Positions 10,809 to 23,249 of a stretch of DNA of 64,000 nt are shown one piece after another. How positions within the stretch are numbered: position 1 is the stretch's first letter; each line of letters opens with the position of its first letter. Below the pieces are notes generated by a model, which saw only the letters and a list, made by a program, of their open reading frames with translations, was not told the origin of the DNA and searched no databases. The position numbers and the translations under genes were made by a program. Source of the stretch: Nemopilema nomurai (lineage: Eukaryota > Cnidaria > Scyphozoa > Rhizostomeae > Rhizostomatidae); NCBI GenBank assembly GCA_003864495.1, contig PEDN01001391.1, positions 1 to 64,000 on the forward strand, given 5' to 3'.

Positions 10809-13558
10809 TTAGGGTCTCTTATTCCTGCTAAAGAAACGAGCCTTCATCTCAAAAAGATTAGAGACCCTTTTTCTTATTTGCATGAATCTCGAACTTTTTG
10901 AGGGGGCTTTAGCCTGTTTCCTATTTGATTTGTCCCTGCCCACGCTAGCTTAACTCTCTTTAAGACTCCGAGGCGTTTAATTTCCCGCATTCCTGTCTGT
11001 TGACTTTCGATTGCATGATAAGTAATCACACTCCCGCCATTTTGGACACGTGCTACCTGTTCATTCAATTCAGGCCCATTCTTTACAGCCCAACTTCCAT
11101 CATTAGTCTTAATGAGGATCATTTTCAAAGATTCTCTTAGTCTCGCACTGCTTTCAGAGATGGAGTCAGATTTGGGCTCAGGTGATCCTGGTCCACCAAG
11201 ATTCCTTGAGGCCAGTCTCTTACTCTCAATGAAGTCAGGTTGTTGGGCTGCACCAAAGACATCTCGCTTAGATGTTCTCTTGGTGCTAGTACTACCTGCA
11301 TTCTCCATTACCTGGCCACCTGGACCGTGAAAATGCATCTTTGCAGCAATACTTGCTTCTAAGAGGTTTAACTCTTTGCTATGATGCTTTATAGCGATAC
11401 GATTGTAATACATATCACTTTTTGTTGCATATCTATAAACACTTGACAGCATATTGCTGCAGTGTTCAGGTTGAAGTTTGTGGTGATTCGGCTACTACTT
11501 TGGGCCTCCAATTCACCTGAAGAGTTTGGTTTCAACTTTTTTCTCAGTTGATTTCCAGCCTCTTCCGTAGTTTCTTCGATTGACGGGGCCTCCTCTCCCC
11601 TCTTCCGTTTTCTCCCTTTGATACCGGCTTCCAAATAAGGAACCGCCTCATCGCGGCGAACAGGCTCATCAACCGACAGCACGTGATCAAACTTGAGTGG
11701 ACCAATATCGAACATACCAGAGCCATACGACACTGCGACATCAATCTCTTCTTTCGAGGCCAGGTCGCAAAGCTTGAGGTTGTATGCCAGCTCCTCTTTA
11801 CGCGTTTCGAAGAACATCGAACTCTTCTTTGCATCCACTTGCGACAAGTCGAGCAAGAGTCTCACTTCCATGCTGATGGGCGTGCGAATCGTTCGATCCT
11901 GTGGGTCAAATTGGAAATGGATACCTTCAAAAGCCCTTACATTAAAAGGCAAGGAAAGGTTAATAAAGCCTGGTCTCCATATAACGTCTGAGTGACGGCG
12001 ACCCACCGGCAACATACTTGCGGAACTAAACACTTTTAATGAAACACTTCACTCTGACTGCCGGCGACCCACCACCGATCCACCGAAATCAAGTTCCCAA
12101 ATATTTTCTCCAAGTTACCGATGCTGAAATAAAGAAAAAGTTGAACAAGATTCAACTTTTTGCTATGACGGCGATGTAACGCCGGTGGGTCGCCGGCAGT
12201 CGAAATTTAAACGATTAATTCTCCATCAAGATTGATTTTAAACATACCTTGTCTACAGTTTCGATGGAGAATAGAATGTGATCCAACGATCGAACAATCT
12301 CCCGCACCATCTTTCCGATGTCTTCCACCGCAGTAGATGCAATATAGTCATCAATCTGAAATACGGAACAACATTTTGGGAACTATTTCCAAAAGTGATC
12401 TTTGAAATTTGCCACTAATTTAAAGCAATATAGGCCACAACAGCAAAAGATGGAGTGATATTTCGTCTTGCAAGATAACACAGATGGTAATATAGTAAAG
12501 TGTATGAGTTGAGAACCGATTTTGGGAAGATGAGAATAGGGTCAAGGGGATCAGAATCCTAGGATAAACAAATTGCCAATGTTATACTTTGATGCTTGCT
12601 TAACGTGAGTGTAACCATGGCATCATACAACACCATCAAAGACGACACTTTAGCGACAAGGCATTTTTCATAGATTGCAATTTCTCAAATTTGTTTTCGT
12701 TTGCTGAACTGTTGTTTTAATATCGAATGACAATTTCTTACCAAGGCATAGACGTTTAGAAGATCTTTGGTGCAAGCATTCGCACAGCCTTTTAACTAAA
12801 AACAAACATTCCAAATTAAGAGATGGCGCAGTGCAGTGTAGTCAATCTTGTGAAAGGTGTGCTTTAGGTAGAGTATTAAGGATAACATTAGCATTCATGT
12901 TGATCAAAGAAGAAAAATTCTAAAGACGAATGTTCTAGTTTTTTGACGCTACCTCTAAGACACTAGGCTAAGGTGCTCCTGCAGAGGAACACCTGCACAA
13001 TGGGATATTTGCCCCATTACCCTTGGCCCCAACTACCTTCAGTAAAGTTGCTAAGTTCTCTCGGTTTTCACTATCTTCAACATGCGGGTGATCCTGTCTC
13101 TACCACTTTCCTCTCCTTTTCGATCAGCACTTTTCTGTGTTCTCTGCTTAACGCCGTGTTTGCAAGGTGGTTAATCAAATCACTTAACTCAAAGCACTAT
13201 CGCTATATCTTACCTTTTTAAACATAGAGTATCTGTAGGAAGAATTTGAAAGCTTCAAAATAGTCTCTTGGCTTGAGTCCTCTATATCAGTCAGCTCCGT
13301 GGCAATTTTCAGGAGATGGTCTGCAAATAATCATTAGTCATTCAGAAGAACATAGTTGCTTGTCAATGAATAGGCAGCAAAAATGAGTAACAGTTTTCCT
13401 TGTTGCCATTACGCACAGATGTTTCTATAATTTGTTGAAATTATTGCTATTGAGGAGATGCCAATTACGAAAGGAATTATGATCTCACCCAAATTGCTAA
13501 CCAGTATTTCAAACTTCGCAAGCAAGGCCTCTCTTTGCACCTCGGGATCATGGAGATT
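10809..13558 (-). CDS. G2: unrecognised multi-exon gene with basic nuclear-localisation-like patch (copy 1, frameshifted)
   Basis: Minus-strand exons with GT-AG borders and consistent phases are 13558-13489, 13320-13214, 12795-12742 and 12355-12248. They encode short amphipathic helices (NLHDPEVQ..., ATELTDIED..., EDIGKMVREI). A long terminal exon follows from about 12,015 to a stop near 10,809 or 10,874. It begins VIWRPGFINLSLPFNV and contains the patch KGRKRKRGEE and RKKLKP, then a serine/proline-rich linker and a basic tail. Compared with the plus copy, one C is lost near 11,472, shifting the frame; another C-run difference near 10,937 changes the tail. The 5' exon with the start codon was not found. 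No family is recognised; nuclear localisation is inferred from the basic patch. The junction to the terminal exon is complicated by a small inverted-repeat element. Confidence 0.6.
12056..12201. mobile_element. Small TIR element (MITE-like) inside G2, copy 1
   Basis: A segment of about 146 bp begins GACTGCCGGCGACCCACC and ends with its inverse complement, giving terminal inverted repeats of about 18 bp. It sits between the fourth G2 exon and the terminal exon and recurs at the same place in the other two G2 copies. A further partial copy of the end motif (GGTGGGTCGCCG) lies inside the start of the terminal exon. No obvious target duplication. It supplies a good splice acceptor on the gene strand. 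Confidence 0.55.
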
Positions 13559-15407
13559 CTGTTAAACAAGATTACACATTTCACATCAAAGATTGAAGAT
13601 TGTGATAAAAAAGAATCGACTCAAGTAATTCGGAAACGAATAGGATTGCTTTCATTTGACCTCCCATAAATTAGAACTGATGAAAAGTTGTACTTTGTAC
13701 ATTGTACTGATAATTTGTTCGTGTCGAAGTCGACTTTTTATTGTATTTATTTCTGACTCGCTTACATTAGATACGATTCTCAAACGAGACTAAACCTTGG
13801 CTGCTCGTTGCCAAGAGATACGTTACCATAGGAGCAATACTTAACATCAAAATGGTAGCCCTGCTGTCAAATCTGCGTCCCAACTGAACCTCCGATCTAA
13901 CTCGTACGCAATGATACACCAAGCGCTTTGTTTTATGTATATGATAGATAATATTTCAATGCCTAGGTTGAGTTTGCAAGAATATAGTCTCTGGAAATGG
14001 TGGCATTTCTACTTATGAGGTATCTAACAAGAACAAGAACTCAAAATAACAGTGCAGCCTCTCAGGGAAGTAAACATCATAGAATTGGGAATTAATGCCA
14101 TCATCTATGTGACTGTCGTTATAATGCCTGAAATTAATACAAATTTATGTCAGCATATCACAAATCTAATAGTCCTAAAAGCTTCAAAACCTTTCCATAA
14201 TTACATCTTCACATCAAGGATTCGAAAGATCGCTACTACTCACCGTTACATCGAGCTCCCCATTCGAAAAATCAAGTTTCCACATCAACTCCATTTCAAA
14301 GATTATAATTCAAGAGTGGATAATCTTTGATTAAAATCAGAAAAAACTCTGTTTTCAAAATATTTTGCAAGCTTTCGTCTCAAGTAAAATTTGCGTGAAG
14401 CAAACGAGTTGAGAAGATCACAACAAAGGTCGTAACGGTTTTTTTCGATATTTAAAGCACGGATTCATTTGACGTAATTCCGCCGCCATGTTTCCAAGGA
14501 GACCCCGAGCATCATGCACTGCCATTATGCAAATTCTTCAAAAGGAGGCTTAAAAAACAGTAGCGTATTTTCGTTATTGCGAGATTTTCTAAATTTTTAT
14601 CTGCATTTACTATACGGTCAAAAGAAGGGTCACAGCACTGGCAAAACTAGTTTGCAGTGATTATTAAAGCCTAAATGTCTGATTGCAATAAGAAGTGTCC
14701 ATTTTGCAATTACAAATGTGATATTTGAGTTTCTGTTGTCACCTTGTCTTTTTAAGAGAGACCCGTGTTAAGATATATCTTTCTGAATTTCATAGTGATT
14801 TTATGATAGTTATAACTTCGAAATTAGGAATTGGACTCTTTTGTTGTGTCACTTCTAGCATTACTATCACATAATCGTGGCAAGGTACGATTTGACCTTA
14901 TCCCAACCAAATGCAGAGAGTAAGGCCGATAAATGTTTTAGAAATGAAAATTAAAGACATAACGATGAATCAAGCAAGATGTTATTGCTGCCAATCTGAA
15001 AAACAATGAAAAATTAAACTTTATAATACACACTAAAGAACTGTTCAACATTTGAATGATGAAGATAGGTGGGAGAGATGAGTGATCCAGTCAATTATGA
15101 GAAACAGAAGATGCAAAAAGTAATCCCCTAATTCATTTTCTAGTTATATCTATGGCTTCATAGCCTTTGCACCTTTTTCCATAAACTGTAGATCATCATC
15201 TGTATTTTTAGATGATAAAGGTTTCAGATACTTCAAGAGGAACTACCACTCTTTGTGAGACGTCTTTTTTCGTTTACGGCTTTCATTTGTACCAAACTTT
15301 TTCCTGATTGCACAATCTCATTATCTACTCTAAAATATCTAGTTATCAGTGATTGAAGCTGAATTATCTCTTTTTATGTACGGCATTATACCCTTAGAGG
15401 GAGATGG

Positions 15408-15632
15408 ATGCATGCAAGTCGAAGAATTGTTGTTAGTGTTCTGACAATTGTGGCATTGCAACTTAATTTAATAATAAACTATAAGTGTTCTGCGAGCGGT
15501 GATTTGGGCAAAGGCTGGTCTCTGTCCTCAAACCAGATGCTCCAGGTGGACGGTACTCGACAGCCTTGGCAGACGATCGGTCTAGGAGATAGAAAGAGTG
15601 TGATTTCTACCCGGGCAGGTGGAGTTCATTAG
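15408..15632 (+). CDS. Conserved 74-codon frame in block A, copy 2
   Basis: Same frame as at 1,312-1,536, differing by one visible residue (QTIG for QAIG). It has the same hydrophobic N-terminus and unknown function. Its persistence may only reflect recent duplication. Confidence 0.25.
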   Translation: MHASRRIVVSVLTIVALQLNLIINYKCSASGDLGKGWSLSSNQMLQVDGTRQPWQTIGLGDRKSVISTRAGGVH

Positions 15633-16024
15633 CTGCAGGCAGGAGAGAACTAATTTGAACATTGATTCCTGACATGTAAATTGATTCACAAAGGCTTTTG
15701 GGTATAAAAAGCTTGCGATAGCATGATATTACAAAGGTTAATCGATATTTTATTGGCTTTCTTTTTGTTCATTTCGTTTCTATTGTTGGACGGGAAATAT
15801 GAGACCTAAAATCAATGTCTTTGGCAATTCTGCACTCTACTCAAAAGAACTAGAAACCATAAAAATATTTGAACGTTAATGGAACGTTAAAACATAAACT
15901 GATGAAGGCAAGCCTCAGAACATCTGCTAGAAGTGTCATGCATAAACATTGATATACTTGGTCAATTTGGATCAATTTGAGTGAGGAATCTCCCGAAAAC
16001 TTTGCGTCGCAAGAACAAGTATAG

Positions 16025-17560
16025 TTGACTGCTTCTATTAGAAATTTGAAGAAACTAATACAAAAGAAATGTTCCAAAACAGCGTTTGGCATGGGGAACA
16101 GGAAAAATGAGAATGCATGTCTCGAGGGGGAGCAGGCATGTGTTGTAAAAGAAAAGAGGCAGAGAAAAGATGTCGGAACACCCTATTTATGCAGAAAGCC
16201 GAGCCCTTTACTCAGCATTGAACGAGGAACTTTAAAACGTGCAAGAGCAAGCACTCCGGAAAAAAGTCGAGACTCTTTGAAGGATTGCGGTAAGAAAGGG
16301 GATAGACATATGTTACTCAAAACAGATAAGGAACTCGAAGGAGAGCCAAGCAACCAATTATCTGTGGTAAAAGATAGAAATGGCACAAAACATGCTAAGT
16401 TGGCTAAAATGACAAAGTTATTTGAAGAACACATCACTCAATATGACGAGAATTTCTTTAATAATGACGCGATTGCTCAATACAATTCACATTGATCTGG
16501 ATGAATACATTTTATGATTACTCCAAAAATTGAATCGGCAATTAACAAAAGCAAGATGCGAGAAGCCCGAAATAAGTACGGAGGTAATCAAAGCTGGAAA
16601 TATTGTGGACTTTCTTCGGTTGTGCAATACCTGGCTTTAGCCATTTTATTGATGCTTTGCAGTAGTTTTCTAAAGGGTCTGCAGGATAGAATAAAGGAAA
16701 GGGTTAAATAAAATAGAGGTCAGTATGGTTTCTGTCCAGGGCGAGGAACGGTAAGAAAATATTTGCTGTCCGACAAGCTATATAGGAGGCCCAAGAACGG
16801 TCTATCCCGGCGCAATTCAGTTTCATAGATTTCAAATCGGTATTTGGCCCAGTCTGGAGAAATGCATTTTGGAAAATGCTTTTAGCGATAAGAGTGAACC
16901 CAACATATGTGAATACCATTCAACTATTGTATGATAATACTATGGGTGTTGTGACCATCCAAAACACACTCACTCGTCGGTTTATTGTATGTGTTGATGA
17001 CTTAAAACGGAGAATAGCTCTTGCTAGTAGTGCATTTGGCAGACCCAGACAAAACATCTGGTCTAGAAAAGACATATGAAACCAAATCAAATGGAGACTC
17101 GGAATGCTCTGATTGTGCTATGTACGCTTCAGAGACCTGGACGCTTAGATTAGGCGACGCGAAAAGACGATCAGTGTTTGCAAATGACTGTATTCTCAAC
17201 GTGGTTGTAAAGCACGTCTAAAGGGTGTACGTTGTACGTTGGTATCTGCAAGTCCTAGGTGCAAAGGATGATACCCTGAACATGGTGAAATAGAGAAAGT
17301 TGAAGGGATTTGGACATGTAAGTAGAAGAGATGATACAAGCTTTGTTAGAAGAGCCTACAAAGGAAAGTTTGCAGGGAGGCGAAAACGTGGAGGGGCCGG
17401 AAAACGGTGGTTAGGCCACTGTTGGGTGTAAAGCCAAATATTGCGGGAAATGAAAGAAAACACTTTGACAAGAAAAAGTACAAACACCGTTTGAAGGATT
17501 GGCACATAAGAAAAGGTCTTTAATTGGCAGTTCAAATTTGATGAGCGTCACTTTAATTAG
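16025..17560 (+). mobile_element. Degenerate LINE ORF2 relic, copy 2
   Basis: The order of broken reverse-transcriptase segments is the same as in copy 1. The upstream part is open longer here (16,025-16,495, 156 codons) because a single base near 16,300 keeps the frame, showing that the KTDKELEGE stretch belongs to the same ORF. It still contains stops and lacks the catalytic block, so it is dead. Confidence 0.75.
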
Positions 17561-18577
17561 TTCTTTGATAAATATCTTATCTAGCTTCTTGTTTCAAGTT
17601 TCTGGTAGATTCCACGTCTCAACAAGCTGCTAATAGAAAAAGATGAAAATTTTCACCCTATTCTAAGTCAACTGTGTTTTAACTAGACTGCAAATCATTT
17701 ATGAAGACATTGTTATCCACTTTCCATCTCTTGATTGATATTCTCTCTCGAAAGTGCACTGCTAGCCTTATTGTAGAATTTCTTTGTGTACAATAAACGA
17801 AAAGGGCCCTAAAGCTGACAAAATTAATGACCAGCTGGGTTTCGGTAGACACCCTCCTTCCCCTTCCTTGCAAACCAATGGTGGTAACAAAGTGCGACTT
17901 GTCAACAAATGTCACAAGCGTATTTGGATATCGTAGAGGCTCAAACAAGCTCCAATCTTGTGGGGCACCAGTAACAAAGCCAGTTATGGAATCTCCAAAT
18001 GCGGTGGGAAAGAACATGGTAGTGTGCCACAACTTTAATGTCCCATCCCTGCATCAAGCTCCGGGTTATTGTAAAAGTTATATTAATCCTTACAATATCT
18101 AAAGTCAAATTTTATATTTATGACTTTGATACCACAATAAGAATCTATAGAGCTGTTCGATAGTGAAAGGAAGGGAGGAGGCAAGTCGAGGCAGTGCTTT
18201 TTTCTAACTAAGCAATGTGTGCTGTTGACCCAATCGCCAACTTAATAAATGTTTGTAGAGTTAATTTACTTTTCATTGAAAGTGTTGTTTGGATTAGTGT
18301 TTTTAAAACGAATTCTTTTACCATACTTGATCTATCAAAATTCGCGTAAATCTTGAGTCTCAACAAGCTGCTAATTGGACAGCACACATCGTCTCAATAA
18401 AAGAAAATCCAAATTAAGATCTGTTTGGTTCAAAACTGAAATGAATACCAGTGAAAGAAAACACGATTTTGCACAAATAGCGACTATCGTTATCACATTT
18501 CTTTTACAAACTAGCTATATGTATAATATAATATTGAATTTGCCGTTTTACATTTATATATATCTCATTAAGTGATG

Positions 18578-19015
18578 GGTGCTGTCTCTCCATTCATTCA
18601 CAAATGACTCTCCAATAACGGGGCAAGACTGAGAATGCCCGTCGTGAATGCCCGATCGAAGCAAATGTTCTGTCTCTAGTGTGATCCATTCAAGCTGTAA
18701 AGAAAGACAGTATTCATTTAAACGTCTATAATCATTTCTAACAGGAGTCAGACTTCTTTTCAAACAGAATTAATATTTGTTGTCAACTCTTTGTCCTTAG
18801 AAATGTTAGTTTCTTTGAGAGCATAAGAATCTAAAATTAAGCCTTTTAGACGAGCATATTTCAACCAACTCGCCACTGCTTTGCCGTTACGTAATTTTGT
18901 CGCTACTGACTTGTTAGTTCAAAATGAATCGCTTTTAAACTATATTTGATTTCCAAGCAACAATGAAAAAGGTAACAATATATGCAATTGTATTAAAACC
19001 CCAGTTAGAGCACAC
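18578..19015 (-). pseudogene. G1 3' fragment (part of exon 5 and intron 4) at the inversion centre
   Basis: Minus-strand sequence equal to part of the last G1 exon (about 18,578-18,694, encoding LEWITLETEHLLRSGIHDGH and following) is followed by its upstream intron. The copy stops just before the exon 4 donor. The stop-codon end of the exon is missing at the 18,577 junction. Some 75 bp of unrelated sequence then separates it from the inverted full G1 copy. This is a breakpoint remnant, not a gene. Confidence 0.8.
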
Positions 19016-19179
19016 ACAAAGTATCGTAAGCTAGTTTTTGACACATGGAGTTTAACTTTTGAGAAGCGATCAATCCACTGAATGTACCTGAATGATAGTT
19101 ATAATCCAACTCACGCTAGTTTTTCGCGAGTCACATAAGGTAAAATTGTATAGCGAGCCTCCACAGCGTTCTCATTGGC

Positions 19180-19265
19180 ATACGTCACAATTTTAATAAC
19201 AATCTGACGTAACAATCGAGACTGGCTTGTATGCTATAAATGCGACGCTCAGAAGCCTACCACCG
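19180..19265 (+). promoter_or_regulatory. G1' promoter: TATA box and two CRE-like sites
   Basis: ATACGTCA (19,180-19,187), TGACGTAA (19,205-19,212) and TATAAA (19,235-19,240) precede the ATG at 19,349 with the same spacing as in the other G1 copy. The octamer beside the distal CRE has been altered to CATTGGCATA. Confidence 0.55.
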
Positions 19266-19348
19266 CTCTTTTATTGAGTTCAAGCAGCTGTTCAGAGTTA
19301 GCTAACATCTACTGGTTGAAATCAAGATATTTCTATCACACTGTCATT

Positions 19349-22069
19349 ATGGAGAACAATTATTCCAATTATCAAGACGAAGCTTTACACAGAAGTCAAA
19401 GATTCTTCAGGTAAACCAAGCCGAATTTTCAAGTTAAGAATATTGAGTGGAAAATAATTCACTCGCTTTGTCGACAAGACATCAACAATAAGATCTAGTA
19501 GAAATAACATCAGAATTGTGTTTCCTTCCAGGATCGATGAACTGGATGATTCCATCATCATTATCAGTTCAGACGAAGAAGAATTCGACGAGTCTGGCGT
19601 TGTAACAAATACGATCGAAAGATTGGAAGACTACACAACCCATGTTCTCACCAGAGGACTAAGGAGGGTCAATAGTGAAAACCAATTGGATGGAAGAGGA
19701 TCACCATCCAATAGAGTTATCCAACAAGAAGTGCAATCATCTGAGCGCCAACAATCGCTCCCACAAAGAAGCTATCGCAGTATTAGCAAGCCTTCCTGCA
19801 GTCATGACGACGTTGGTGAATTGGATGAAGAAGATGGTTGCCTACATGCGAAGCCGCTGCCAAATCAATCGACAATGTTGAAAGGAAAACTTTGCAACGG
19901 ATACAGAAACGCACTGTTTGGTGCTGAATCAAGGGGCCTAAAAAGAAAGAAACATAAAACATCAACACGCAAGAAGTCGAAACATTTCAAACGAGAGCTG
20001 CCAATTCAACAAGCTGACTGCATCAAGGATATGAGAGCGACGACGACCAATCAGGGTACGACACTGAGTGTGAAGATGACCCTGACGATCTCCAATCTGG
20101 ATTCTGTCAAGATGCTATTGATCAGGATACTCCGAATGGTGGACAGCTCGATCGTCTAAGCTCTTTGCACCAGAGCAAGACAGTGATGATTCTGATTACC
20201 CTGAGTTCGACTCGGATTTCGAGCTTGATGATCCAATGTTTTTCAGGGAAGATGACATTATGCCTCTACCTGACTTTGACCCGATGACTGAAACGTTGAA
20301 GCAAATTCAATTAATGAAAGCAGACCTCGGCAACACCAAAGTAAGTTCTGATTATAAATTTTTACGGTTTGCTGGGGCCTAAACAATTGTTACTAGTATT
20401 TCTAAAAGTCTTTCTTCATTCTCTAATCAATTAAAGCATTTGACTGCCTACATCAATTTGTGGCATTGTCTTTAACCACTCGATTTAAGCATAAGGAAAT
20501 GTTTTAAATGATCAGACTGGATAAATGACACTGGTGAGAAGGAGTTGTAGAGTACTCTAAACATTTTCAATACCTTACTACCAGCTCATGCAAGGCAATT
20601 TCGATTGCAAAGTGAGTAGGCCCACAACTGCCTTATGGATTGAAGCATAGACAACCATTTCCGTCTTCTCAATGGCAGGAGCTGAGCCTGCATTTTATGA
20701 CGAAGATGGTGTTGATGACGAAGGATACGAGTCTGGACCAGAGGAGATGACCCACGAAGGCGAAGGAACTCGATTGTCGCCCGTGCGAGACGGAACGCGC
20801 TTCGAGCTCGATAGCTTACAAGCAGTCGCACCATTCTTCAACTCCCTCCACCAACAGCAAGTCAGCCGGAGCGGATCACTCACTTTGTTCCATGGCTCTC
20901 CAAGGGATCGAGCTACAAGAGATTTTCTTTCCGATTTGCAAAGATGCATTGACATCGTCCGTGGCGATCCACCAGAAGCAAACGATGATACGACTATCAG
21001 CAATGAGGTGATAGTTATTGAAAGTGACTCGGAAGATGAAGCTGATAGAGAGAACTTAGGAGAAGTGCAAATCGTGTCGCCTAGACCACTTGGCTGGATG
21101 AACCGATGAGAGGGCGATTGATGGGGATGAAGATGACAATATTGTTGGGTTGCAAATGCCTTTAACAGCCTTCAATGATGGACTTCAAGAAGCCCAAACA
21201 ATTCCCCCTGAGTGGTATAGCAGTGTTCCAGGAAATGGACAGCCCGCTGGAAGCTCCACTGTGGAAACCTATGCTACCGATGACATGCCACCAATGCTTG
21301 ACCTCAACTTGCAAAGGATTGGAGAGCTGCATGCAACAGACAGGCCATACCTTTGTCAACGATGTCGAGGTGCAACTCATGGAGAAGAACAGACGAGTTT
21401 CCCAGCAGGTGAATCAGTTGCTGGGCTCTTCATTGACAACGGTCAAGAGGTATGTGCTCTAACCTGGGGTTTTAATACAATTGCATATATTGTTACCTTT
21501 TTCATTGTTGCTTGGAAATCAAATATAGTTTAAAAGCAATTCATTTTGAACTAACAAGTCAGTAGCGACAAAATTACGCAACGGCAAAGCAGTGGCGAGT
21601 TGGTTGAAATATGCTCGGCTAAAAGGCTTAATTTTAGATTCTTATGCTCTCAAAGAACCTTTCTAAGGACAAAGAGTTGACAACAAATATAATTCTGTTT
21701 GAAAAGAAGTCTGACTCCTGTTAGAAATGATTAGTAGACGTTTAAATGAATACAGTCTTTCTTTACAGCTTGAATGGATCACTAGAGACAGAACATTTGC
21801 TTCGATCGGGCATTCACGACGGGCATTCTCAGTCTTGCCCCGTTATTGGAGAGTCATTTGTGAATGAATGGAGAGACAGCTCAGTAGCAGAGGCAGCTTG
21901 GAGCAACGAAGAAGGGACAATCTTGCACAGAACAAACGAGAGTTATCACGTGGAAATAGACAGTTCCTTCTGTACCCACGGTCAATGCCAGGAAGATCTG
22001 ATTGATGAAGCAGATGAAGTTTATGAGATCGTGACTGCTTCAGTCAGTAAATATCGAAACTATGGTTAA
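19349..22069 (+). pseudogene. G1': inverted paralogue of G1, several frameshifts
   Basis: The exons are 19349-19410, 19532-20340, 20585-20611, 20679-21449 and 21769-22069, with the same borders and phases as the minus copy. The first exon reads MENNYSNYQDEALHRSQRFF. The N-terminal IIIISSDEEE motif is intact, and the second motif is fuller here (VIVIESDSEDE), a classical acidic or phospho-dependent SUMO-interaction pattern. Frame breaks relative to copy 1 include a lost G near 20,021, further indels near 20,160 and 20,291, two lost bases near 21,095-21,107 and a two-base loss near 21,785. The last exon extends past the stop of copy 1 because of one base. It is probably a pseudogene, although many of the differences are one-base changes. 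Confidence 0.75.
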
Positions 22070-23249
22070 CAGAATGCAGCGTATGACATGTTTATTGAAA
22101 AGAACGATACTCGTATGCGGTTAAGACTGAAACTAGGCTTCTGCAGAAATACTTAGTAGCTATATGTTGCTGGAAGCTGTAGAGATGATTTCGTCCCATC
22201 ACTTAATGAGGTATGTATAAATGTAAAAACGGTAAATTCAATATTTATATTATACATATGGCAAGAAATGTGAATAACGATAGTCGCTATTTGTGCATAG
22301 TTGTGTTTTCTTTCACTGGTATTCATTTCAGTTTTGAACCAAACAGATCTTAATTTGGATTTTCTTTTATTGAGACGATCGTGTGCTGTCCAATTAGCAG
22401 CTTGTTGAGATCAAGATTTACGCGAATTTTGATAGATCAAGTATTGGTAAAAGAATTCGTTTTAAAAACACTAATCCAAACAACACTTTCAATGAAAAGT
22501 AAATTAACTCTTACAAACATTTATTAAGTTGGCGATTGGGTCAACAGCACACATTGCTTAGTTAGAAAAAAGCACTGCCTCGACTTGCCTCCTCCCTTCC
22601 TTTCACTATCGAACAGCTCTATAGATTCTTATTGTGGTATCAAAGTCATAAATATAAAACTTGACTTTAGATATTGTAAGGATTAATATAACTTTTACAA
22701 TAACCCGGAGCTTGATGCAGGGATGGGACATAAAGTTGTGGCACACTACCATGTTCTTTCCCACCGCATTTGGAGATTCCATAACTGGCTTTGTTACTGG
22801 TGCCCCACAAGATTGGAGCTTGTTTGAGCCTCTATGATATCTAAATACGCTTGTGACTTTTGTTGACAAGTCGCACTTTGTTACCACCATTGGTTTGCAA
22901 GGAAGGGAAGGAGGGTGTCTACCGAAACCCAGCTGGTCATTAATTTTGTCAGCTTTAGGGCCCTTTTCGTTTATTGTACACAAAGAAATTCTACAAATAA
23001 GGCTAGCAGTGCACTTTCGAGAGAGAATATCAATCAAGAGATGGATAGTGGATAACAATGTCTTCATAAATGATTTGCAGTCTAGTTAAAACACTGTTGA
23101 CTTAGAATAGGGTAAAATTTTCATCTTTTTCTATTAGCAGCTTGTTGAGACGTGGAATCTACAAAAAACTTGAAACAAGAAGCTATATGAGATATTTGTC
23201 TAAGAACTAATTGAAATGACCTTCATCCAAATTGCTGACAAAAAGATTT

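Larger units (their letters stand above)
13559..18577 (+). repeat. Linker plus block A, copy 2
   Basis: The linker (13,559-14,169) upstream of G2 is followed by block A from 14,170, matching base 1 onward. It lacks the extra 500 bp found in copy 1 and has an internal deletion near 14,970. Between about 14,690 and 15,060 its variant bases match the fourth copy, not the first or third. At 18,577 it joins directly to a truncated G1 tail, skipping about 300 bp present in copy 1. Confidence 0.85.

Noticed and set aside
12973..13221. 82-codon plus frame
   Set aside because: It overlaps a G2 intron and exon on the opposite strand and includes the intronic hairpin repeat.
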